From positions 1-10,556 of the forward strand of contig JAEORN010000209.1 in the NCBI GenBank assembly GCA_016840825.1: a DNA stretch of 10,556 bases, given 5' to 3'. The notes beneath the pieces were generated by a model that was not told the origin of the DNA, ran no database searches, and saw only the letters and a program-made list of their open reading frames with translations. Positions within the stretch are counted from its first letter, which is position 1; each line of letters begins with the position of its first letter. This DNA comes from Candidatus Thorarchaeota archaeon (GTDB taxonomy: Archaea > Asgardarchaeota > Thorarchaeia > Thorarchaeales > Thorarchaeaceae). Shown piece after piece: positions 5,516 through 10,556 of the stretch. A program made the translations under genes and the position numbers.

Positions 5516-5866
5516 ATGTCAAAAAAGAGTAGCGAAACACTACCTCGTCTAAGTCCAAATTTCAAACTATGGCTTGAACATGAAGGAGTGTATGTTTTTG
5601 GCCCCGGCGCGTATGCGCTCCTAGAGAGAATACATACAACAGGTTCCATAACTCAAGCTGCGAAAGACTTGAAGATGTCGTACCGCTATGCTTGGGGGGT
5701 AATTAGAAAGATCGAAACCACCTTGGATGCCAAGGTCATCGAATCTTACAAAGGTGGGAAGCAAGGTGGTGGAGGTGCAACTATTACTGAGTATGGTTTG
5801 TCTCTAATGGAGCTCTATTCTCAAGTGAAACGAAGTTTCTCCAATTTTATTTCTGCTATGGAATAA
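5516..5866 (+). CDS. ModE-type winged-helix DNA-binding protein (lacks molybdate-binding domain)
   Basis: This 116-residue protein corresponds to the N-terminal DNA-binding domain of ModE, the regulator of molybdate transport and molybdoenzyme genes. The family pattern is easy to follow: LSPNFKLWLEHEGVYVFGPGAYALLERI, then GSITQAAKDLKMSYRYAWGVI (helix-turn-helix), then the glycine-rich wing GGKQGGGGATITEYG. Bacterial ModE carries C-terminal MOP/TOBE domains that bind molybdate. Here the protein stops after the DNA-binding domain, as in many archaeal relatives, so metal sensing would need another partner or a different signal. ATG 5516 is preferred because the predicted promoter would start RNA near 5508; ATG 5504 is in frame and adds four residues. 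A palindrome covers the promoter, suggesting self-control. The stop is one base from the end of the convergent NapH-like gene. Family call firm; regulated genes inferred. Confidence 0.87.
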   Translation: MSKKSSETLPRLSPNFKLWLEHEGVYVFGPGAYALLERIHTTGSITQAAKDLKMSYRYAWGVIRKIETTLDAKVIESYKGGKQGGGGATITEYGLSLMELYSQVKRSFSNFISAME

Positions 5867-5867
5867 A

Positions 5868-6932
5868 TTACAGGAACTTAACCTCAATCGCCTTGTTTGG
5901 ACAATGACTCTTGCACTCTAAGCACATAATGCAGTCTGGAGAATGTACATGTCTGTATGGGAATCTCCGAATCCGGATATTCATCGGACAGACCAATTCG
6001 CATGTACTGCATACATCCGGAGTACATCTCGCTGGATTTCTACCAATTCCAATGAGCGCATCTCTCGAAATCAATCCATATAACCATCCTGCAGGGCATA
6101 TCCATCTGCAGAACCATCTTGGGAACCAGAAGGCAATAATGACTACAAGTGCAGTAAAGATAATCTGAAGCCAGGCAACAGGTCCCCATTGTCCCAGATA
6201 CCATAGATTCTCAATCCCTGTTGGCCAATCAAGACCAGGTATAACTACAAAGAGAATATACGCAGGATTGAACTGATCGAAGACTGCATTGGCAAAGATA
6301 TTCAGTGCATTCTTCAATGCTTCTTCAGTACCTAGTAAAGTGCTGATTCCGACCCATATTGTGAAGAAAATGACAATCCCAAAAATATAGGTCTTTAACC
6401 TCCGAAGTTCCTTCTCCGTTGCAGGAGAGGGTCTAAGCTTTGATCTGCTTGGAAGTGATGCGAAATCCTGAATTGTTCCAATTGGACATACCCATCCACA
6501 TGCTGAACGTCCCAATACAGTCAGAATAATAACCATTGCACCTAGCGTGAAAAACGGGAATAATCCACTTGTAAACTCTCTTTGCATGACATCGAATGAG
6601 CCAGCTATGACTCCATATTCAGCTTCAAGAGGAGCGATGATTGGAAGGGTTGGTAAGAAATCTCTAAAACCAGTCCAGAACTGGGTGATTGCTTCTTGTC
6701 CATACCAAGCAGCAAAGATGTAGGCATTTATTCCCAGTATGAAGATTATCTGTACAACTCTTCTTAGCATCCTAATATTGAATATTAGACCGAGTGGGTT
6801 TGTTCTTTTCTCCTTAGGTACTTTTACAGTTTCGATAACCTTTGCTTCATCTTCCACTTCGGTTTCAGATGATGACGTGGACTGTTCATCGTCCAGTTCT
6901 TCTATTTCAGACCTTTCGGCATCCTCTGACAT
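5868..6932 (-). CDS. NapH/NosR-like membrane iron-sulfur protein (polyferredoxin)
   Basis: This 354-residue protein probably moves electrons between the membrane and soluble redox partners. It has about five membrane segments (roughly 58-76, 123-141, 182-200, 222-236 and 252-272). Two C-x3-C-P motifs of the NapH/NosR/CcoG type lie at Cys145/Cys149 (GRSACGWVCP) and Cys275/Cys279 (FCRWICP). The C-terminal end is soluble and carries two 4Fe-4S ferredoxin motifs: Cys303, 308, 311, 315, where the first spacing is C-x4-C rather than C-x2-C, and Cys334, 337, 340, 344 (CIMCLECKSHCP). The first ~45 residues form an acidic, Ser-rich, probably disordered tail. The ATG at 6932 follows a small stem-loop; AGGA is the nearest weak ribosome binding site. 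The gene faces the ModE-like gene with a one-base gap. The precise redox partner is unknown. Confidence 0.85.
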   Translation of the reverse strand: MSEDAERSEIEELDDEQSTSSSETEVEDEAKVIETVKVPKEKRTNPLGLIFNIRMLRRVVQIIFILGINAYIFAAWYGQEAITQFWTGFRDFLPTLPIIAPLEAEYGVIAGSFDVMQREFTSGLFPFFTLGAMVIILTVLGRSACGWVCPIGTIQDFASLPSRSKLRPSPATEKELRRLKTYIFGIVIFFTIWVGISTLLGTEEALKNALNIFANAVFDQFNPAYILFVVIPGLDWPTGIENLWYLGQWGPVAWLQIIFTALVVIIAFWFPRWFCRWICPAGWLYGLISRDALIGIGRNPARCTPDVCSTCELVCPMNIRIRRFPYRHVHSPDCIMCLECKSHCPNKAIEVKFL

Positions 6933-6945
6933 GATATTCAGTCCT

Positions 6946-6968
6946 CGCCTTCGGAGAGCTTCGAGGCG
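6946..6968 (-). promoter_or_regulatory. Small inverted repeat in the leader region of the NapH-like gene
   Basis: CGCCT and AGGCG arms (6946-6950 and 6964-6968) can pair, and two further pairs form if one base is bulged. It sits 14-36 bases before the start codon of the NapH-like gene. A TATA-like TTTTTAATG on the minus strand (about 6983-6991) would start RNA near 6961, cutting through the repeat, so it may be a DNA operator rather than an RNA hairpin. The stem is short and could be chance. Confidence 0.22.
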
Positions 6969-7027
6969 GGAACTTGGAGCAGCATTAAAAACATTGTGCT
7001 GGGAGTGATTACGTACTATCTCTTTGG

Positions 7028-7429
7028 CTAGACGAATGTAATCTGTAGGTCACTCCCTTGAATAGTGATTGTTAAAATGTAGATTCCCGGTTCAACAGGT
7101 GGAGTCAATACTATATGATGAAGATAGACTTCACTCCATTCGGTTTCTTGATTCCCATCTCTGATATAGAATACACTGAGAGTATTGCCTGATGCCTCAA
7201 TCTCAAGATAACTTGGTATTGTTATCTCTACCGTTATACTCTCGTTATCTCCGGAGTCTACCCTCTCTGTATAATTATGAATTCGTCTGGCAAGTGTTGA
7301 TGCGGTTTCATATTGTGATACGTTATTGAGGGTGTCCATTGTATACATAAGAACAGGTACACCGATGATGACCACCGTTGTCAGACCGATGGCGATCAAT
7401 ACCATCTTTTCCAAGGACCGAGATACCAT
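7028..7429 (-). CDS. Membrane-anchored extracellular protein, pilin-like N terminus (hypothetical)
   Basis: This 133-residue protein starts MVSRSLEKM and runs straight into one long hydrophobic helix (about 10-30: VLIAIGLTTVVIIGVPVLM). The remainder is predicted to be extracellular: mostly beta-strand with the N-glycosylation sequons NVS (36-38), NYT (52-54) and NES (62-64). A short charged N terminus, one hydrophobic helix and a beta-rich domain resembles archaeal type IV pilin-like proteins, but no convincing prepilin-peptidase cleavage site is seen, so it may simply be an anchored surface protein. GGGGGTGAT on the minus strand (7453-7445) matches a ribosome binding site but lies 15 bases before the ATG, longer than usual. 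It could be co-transcribed with the NapH-like gene about 95 bp downstream. Function unknown. Confidence 0.68.
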   Translation of the reverse strand: MVSRSLEKMVLIAIGLTTVVIIGVPVLMYTMDTLNNVSQYETASTLARRIHNYTERVDSGDNESITVEITIPSYLEIEASGNTLSVFYIRDGNQETEWSEVYLHHIVLTPPVEPGIYILTITIQGSDLQITFV

Positions 7430-7529
7430 ACTTGTTCTTAATGCATCACCCCCAATAAAGTACTCTGGTTTCTCTCAGAACCTACGAAGGCTTTAACATC
7501 ATATCATTGCTTATCCTCCCTTGAAGATT
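7430..7529. promoter_or_regulatory. Divergent promoter region between the surface-protein gene and the selenocysteine operon
   Basis: On the plus strand CTTTAAC (7491-7497) is the best TATA-like box. Its expected start, about 25 bases on, falls near 7520, so the selB message would be leaderless or nearly so, with ATG 7530 as first codon. No Shine-Dalgarno precedes that ATG (TATCCTCCC is the wrong strand sense), which agrees. On the minus strand ACTTTATT (complement of 7455-7462) would start RNA close to the ATG at 7429. Both assignments are by eye and spacing. Confidence 0.35.
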
Positions 7530-8927
7530 ATGTCGGGATATCTGCCTGTCCATATCGGACTAATGGGTCATATCGATCATGGGAAGACAGAGCTAGCACG
7601 AGCATTAAGTGAAAAAGTGTCCACAGCGGGTCTTGATAAGCACCCTCAAGCGAAAGAAAGAGGGATAACAATTGATTTAGGATTCACAATGTTTCATCTA
7701 CACGAATATCAAGTTACATTGGTGGATTCACCTGGACATGCTGACCTTATCCAGAGTGTTGTTGCTGGAGCCAATATCATTGATGCAGCAATTCTTGTTG
7801 TAGCAGCTGATGAAGGGCCGAAGATACAGACTGGAGAACATCTTATCGTCTTGCAATCATTTGGCATTGACACTATCATCGTTGCCATCACCAAAACAGA
7901 CCTTGTCGATGAGAAGCAATTGGATAAAGTCGAGAACCAAATGCAATCTATCCTAGATAGTTCTGACATTACTGACTATAAGGTAGTTCGAGTGTCAGCG
8001 AAGAATGGGGTTGGCATAGACCTACTTAAGGAAACAATCTATGAAACGGTGCAACCGAGAGAGAGGGACACACACTCATCTCTCCTTCTACCCGTTGATC
8101 ATTCATTTCCCAAAAAAGGACATGGTACGGTTGTGACAGGTACCATCCTTAGGGGTACCATCAAGACCGATGAAGTTGTCTATACGGTTCCTTTGGGGAA
8201 GAATGTTCGGATTCGATCCATTCAGGTCTTTGGTCAGCAAACTTCAGAAGCATCAGCAGGTGATAGAGTAGGAATTAACCTTCCCGAACTTAAGAGCACT
8301 GACCTTGTTAGGGGGGATTATCTTTGTGCCACCAACTCTCTCGTAGCATCAGATTGTGCATATTGTGAAATCAAAGTGAATTCACTATATGAAGGTAAGA
8401 TAAACAAAAAGATGGTCCTCAATGCTACTATTGGGATGCCTACAATAACGACTGAAATAGTCCCATTTTCAAAAGACGATGATGGGAATCGGGTCGTTCT
8501 TGATCAAACACAAGATTCGAACATCAGTGCTGCACTCTTGTTAAAGAAGAAGATTGGTCTTCAAATCGGAATGAAGGTCTTGTTGATACGTACAGATTTC
8601 CCTCCAACAGCGATGAGGATCGTGGGGTCCGGTGAAATCACTGAGATACCCGACGCTGTAAAGCTGCAGAAAAAGAGGACACGAAAGGGGACAGTTTTAC
8701 GATTACGTGATGATGATGTGCTTGTAGAAGGTCTTGCATCCCAAAAAAGCGTTGCAGAGCGATTGATAGGTGCTTCAGTCATAGCATCTTCTGGTAATAA
8801 TGGGAAAGTAATAGACACATTTGGAACCAGAGGTGTTGTATCCGTTAGATTTGAAAAACCAGTCATTCTTAAAGAAGACATATTGTATGAAAGACTAACT
8901 GAGGAGGAGTATTCTTTTGGACATTGA
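7530..8927 (+). CDS. selB: Selenocysteine-specific translation elongation factor SelB (archaeal/eukaryotic type)
   Basis: SelB is the GTPase that carries selenocysteinyl-tRNA(Sec) to the ribosome at recoded UGA codons. All GTPase motifs are present: GHIDHGKT (13-20), RGITIDLGF (44-52, switch I), DSPGH (66-70), TKTD (121-124, where most translational GTPases have NKxD) and SAK (156-158). The beta-barrel domain II begins near LLLPVDHSFPKKGHGTVVTGT (about 188-208), a pattern typical of SelB. At 465 residues it has the short fourth domain of archaeal SelB and eEFSec rather than the four winged helices of bacterial SelB, so it may need a separate SECIS-binding factor or read the SECIS in another way. 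ATG 7530 is preferred to the in-frame TTG at 7521 because of the predicted leaderless promoter. It overlaps the SepSecS gene by 11 nt, and that pairing removes doubt between SelB and eIF2-gamma or EF-Tu relatives. Confidence 0.95.
   Translation: MSGYLPVHIGLMGHIDHGKTELARALSEKVSTAGLDKHPQAKERGITIDLGFTMFHLHEYQVTLVDSPGHADLIQSVVAGANIIDAAILVVAADEGPKIQTGEHLIVLQSFGIDTIIVAITKTDLVDEKQLDKVENQMQSILDSSDITDYKVVRVSAKNGVGIDLLKETIYETVQPRERDTHSSLLLPVDHSFPKKGHGTVVTGTILRGTIKTDEVVYTVPLGKNVRIRSIQVFGQQTSEASAGDRVGINLPELKSTDLVRGDYLCATNSLVASDCAYCEIKVNSLYEGKINKKMVLNATIGMPTITTEIVPFSKDDDGNRVVLDQTQDSNISAALLLKKKIGLQIGMKVLLIRTDFPPTAMRIVGSGEITEIPDAVKLQKKRTRKGTVLRLRDDDVLVEGLASQKSVAERLIGASVIASSGNNGKVIDTFGTRGVVSVRFEKPVILKEDILYERLTEEEYSFGH
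8901..8907 (+). promoter_or_regulatory. Strong ribosome binding site for SepSecS, inside selB
   Basis: GAGGAGG is close to the perfect archaeal Shine-Dalgarno and lies nine bases before the TTG at 8917. It identifies the non-ATG start, because no ATG near there is in frame until Met15. It is read within the last codons of selB. Confidence 0.75.
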
Positions 8928-10227
8928 GAAGAAGTTTGAAGATCTTATTCCAGAGAGCATGCTACGCAGAGGCCAAACTACTTTGGATGCGATTCTTGGT
9001 CCGATTAGGAGTGTATTCCATCAACGAAGATTTCCAACAGAATCGTTGAACGACAATCAAATTGATTTGCTGCTGAAGATACTCGCATCCTTGGACACTG
9101 ATAAGGATCCTGACGCTGCTCGAGTAGGAGAAAGAGAAGCTCGAACTGCATCTCCCCTTGTTGATAGGCTTTCAGCTGGATTTAATCACGGAATTGGTAG
9201 AAGCGGACATATAGCAGATCCACAACCCAAGGCACCTGGCGCATCATTAATGCAACTCATTGTAAATCATGTAGCATTTGATGCCATGAAACGGCTGGGA
9301 CTAAGCAATATCAAAACTGGAATCGTCCTTCCCCTATCCACTGGAATGTCGATTGGATTGGTCGCTGCTGCCTTTCGGAGAGAGCTTGGTATATCTAAGG
9401 TAATCTCTCCTCGCATCGATCACAATTCTCCTAAACGTGGAGTGGAACTAGTAGGGCTCGACTTTGAATTTACTCCAACACAACTAGATGGTGACTCAGT
9501 ACAAGCTGACATTGATGCGCTTGAATCAAAGATGCGTAAAGAAGAAGGAGTCGCAGTACTAGCAACTACAACATTCTTCCCTCCACGTGAGTCAGATCCA
9601 GTTAAGGAAATCTCTAGGCTCTGCTTGGACAACGATGTTCCACTGATCGTGAATAATGCCTATGGAGTTCAATCTCAGACAATAATGAACTCAATTCGAA
9701 GTGCTATAGATGCTGGTCGGGTTGACATGATCGTTCAGAGCGGTGACAAGAACTTCCTCACTCCTGTTGGTTCCTCCATCTTGGCTTCTCCTAATACTGA
9801 TGCTGTCGAATGGACTGCAGGGACCTATGCAGGAAGGGCAACAGCTGCACCTCTAGTTCAGACTTTAGCTTCTCTATTGTCCCTAGGTTTGAATCGATAT
9901 GAGGCACTAAGAAAAGAGCAAGTGGAATGTCGTCAGATATTGGATGAGCGACTGTTAGAAATTACTGACAAAGTTGGTCAAAGGGTTCTGAAGATGAATA
10001 ATCCAATCGCAGCTGCCATGACCTTAGATGGAATAGATGTCGCATCACTTGGTGGACGCCTTTACAATAGACGCGTAACAGGGCCTCGTGCAATTAAAGC
10101 TGGCGAATTTGGCTCATGCATCGATAATTATCCTGTAAGCTATATCGTCATGAATGCTGCAATTGGAGCCACAAAAAGTGATATAGAAGAGGCTACAACC
10201 AAACTCTATAAGGAACTTAGTAATTAG
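8917..10227 (+). CDS. spcS: O-phosphoseryl-tRNA(Sec) selenium transferase (SepSecS, SpcS)
   Basis: This PLP enzyme converts O-phosphoseryl-tRNA(Sec) plus selenophosphate into selenocysteinyl-tRNA(Sec), the last step of the archaeal/eukaryotic selenocysteine pathway. Its 436 residues are typical for archaeal forms. Visible landmarks are the N-terminal PESMLRRGQ (12-20), GEREAR (71-76), the phosphate-binding signature HGIGRSGHIADPQPKAPGAS (91-110), and QSGDKNFLTPVGSS (274-287), in which Lys278 should bind PLP. The start is TTG 8917, supported by the strong Shine-Dalgarno GAGGAGG at 8901-8907 located inside selB. The two frames overlap by 11 nt, showing one operon with coupled translation. The kinase that makes phosphoseryl-tRNA(Sec) is not in the window. 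The gene symbol varies between databases (spcS, sepSecS). Assignment is confident. Confidence 0.96.
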   Translation: MDIEKKFEDLIPESMLRRGQTTLDAILGPIRSVFHQRRFPTESLNDNQIDLLLKILASLDTDKDPDAARVGEREARTASPLVDRLSAGFNHGIGRSGHIADPQPKAPGASLMQLIVNHVAFDAMKRLGLSNIKTGIVLPLSTGMSIGLVAAAFRRELGISKVISPRIDHNSPKRGVELVGLDFEFTPTQLDGDSVQADIDALESKMRKEEGVAVLATTTFFPPRESDPVKEISRLCLDNDVPLIVNNAYGVQSQTIMNSIRSAIDAGRVDMIVQSGDKNFLTPVGSSILASPNTDAVEWTAGTYAGRATAAPLVQTLASLLSLGLNRYEALRKEQVECRQILDERLLEITDKVGQRVLKMNNPIAAAMTLDGIDVASLGGRLYNRRVTGPRAIKAGEFGSCIDNYPVSYIVMNAAIGATKSDIEEATTKLYKELSN

Positions 10228-10257
10228 AAGAAAAGTGCTTGAATGGAGAGTTAAACC

Positions 10258-10556
10258 TTGAATGACGATGCTATGACTGCTCACGCTTCAGCGGCAATAC
10301 CTTATGTTGATGATCCATCCATCGTTTTTCGGGTGGCCTGGTATGTTGTCGCGTCATCTCCTGGTGTATATCTATCAGACTATTCTGAACCTGAAAGCCA
10401 AGAATTCCAAGGTTCAGCAAGCTTTACTGTCAGAACTGAGAACACCTCAAGGGAGGTTGATATCTCTGTTGTAGGAGAGAAATCAAACATACAGGTAAAA
10501 GTTCATGGACAGAACGAAGAAGAATTGCAGGCATATCTGGAATCACTATCTACAGA
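10258..10556 (+). CDS. Third gene of the selenocysteine operon, unrecognised, 3' end outside window
   Basis: An open frame runs from TTG 10258 to the end of the window (99 complete codons, no stop). GGAGAG at 10245-10250, seven bases before the TTG, supports this start; ATG 10273 is a second in-frame choice. The gene begins 30 bp after the SepSecS stop on the same strand, so it is probably part of the selB-SepSecS transcript. The visible sequence begins NDDAMTAHASAAIPYVDDPS and continues with a short hydrophobic stretch (IVFRVAWYVVASSPGVYL). It then has alternating beta-strands (GSASFTVRTEN, REVDISVVGE, SNIQVKVHGQ) and a helix (NEEELQAYLESL). No cysteine, signal peptide or known motif is seen. 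I do not recognise the family; position is the only clue to function. Confidence 0.68.
   Translation, partial: MNDDAMTAHASAAIPYVDDPSIVFRVAWYVVASSPGVYLSDYSEPESQEFQGSASFTVRTENTSREVDISVVGEKSNIQVKVHGQNEEELQAYLESLST

Noticed and set aside
6739..7008. 89-aa plus-strand frame with a long Ser/Asp run
   Set aside because: The Ser-rich run is the antisense of the acidic Glu/Ser tail of the NapH-like protein; there is no ribosome binding site.
8561..8881. 106-aa minus-strand open frame inside selB
   Set aside because: It is an antisense shadow of selB domain III/IV coding sequence, without its own start signals.
1..10556. CRISPR arrays, insertion sequences, attachment sites or other mobile elements
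   Set aside because: No spaced direct repeats, terminal inverted repeats, transposase or integrase motifs were seen; gene content and composition are even across the window.

Overview
This window is archaeal chromosomal DNA, compactly coded and roughly 40-45% GC by eye. The archaeal assignment rests on three things: a compact archaeal tRNA-splicing endonuclease (EndA), the archaeal/eukaryotic route to selenocysteine (SepSecS with a short SelB), and gene starts that are partly Shine-Dalgarno (GGTGAT, GGAG) and partly probably leaderless. Selenocysteine-coding archaea are few: Methanococcales, Methanopyrus and some Asgard lineages. With no methanogenesis gene proper visible, an Asgard archaeon (Thor- or Loki-like) is a reasonable but unproven guess.

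Layout. Positions 1-205 hold the 3' end of a probable alkaline-phosphatase-superfamily enzyme. It overlaps tail to tail with a minus-strand UppP/BacA-like polyprenyl diphosphatase (197-1021). Divergent from uppP, a PhoU-like DUF47 protein (1072-1737) is coupled through a TAATG overlap to endA (1737-2312). A run of plus-strand genes follows: an unknown 106-aa protein, a zinc-ribbon/coiled-coil protein, an eight-cysteine protein, a 44-residue membrane peptide, an AIR-synthase-related protein resembling methanogenesis marker protein 2, a 73-residue zinc-binding protein, and a ModE-type DNA-binding protein with a candidate operator over its promoter.

Two minus-strand genes come next: a NapH-like membrane iron-sulfur protein (5868-6932) and a membrane-anchored extracellular protein (7028-7429). 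Divergent from these, the selenocysteine operon starts: selB (7530-8927), SepSecS (8917-10227, overlapping by 11 nt), and a third unrecognised gene that runs off the end (10258 onward).

How they fit together. SepSecS converts O-phosphoseryl-tRNA(Sec) to selenocysteinyl-tRNA(Sec), and SelB delivers it to recoded UGA codons, so the organism should make selenoproteins. The phosphoseryl-tRNA kinase, selenophosphate synthetase and tRNA(Sec) are not in this window. A ModE-type regulator and a membrane polyferredoxin beside this operon would suit a selenocysteine-containing molybdenum/tungsten enzyme such as formate dehydrogenase, but no such enzyme is present here. The most promising leads are the third gene of the selenocysteine operon, the marker-2-like protein, the palindrome over the ModE-like promoter, and the small cysteine-rich proteins.
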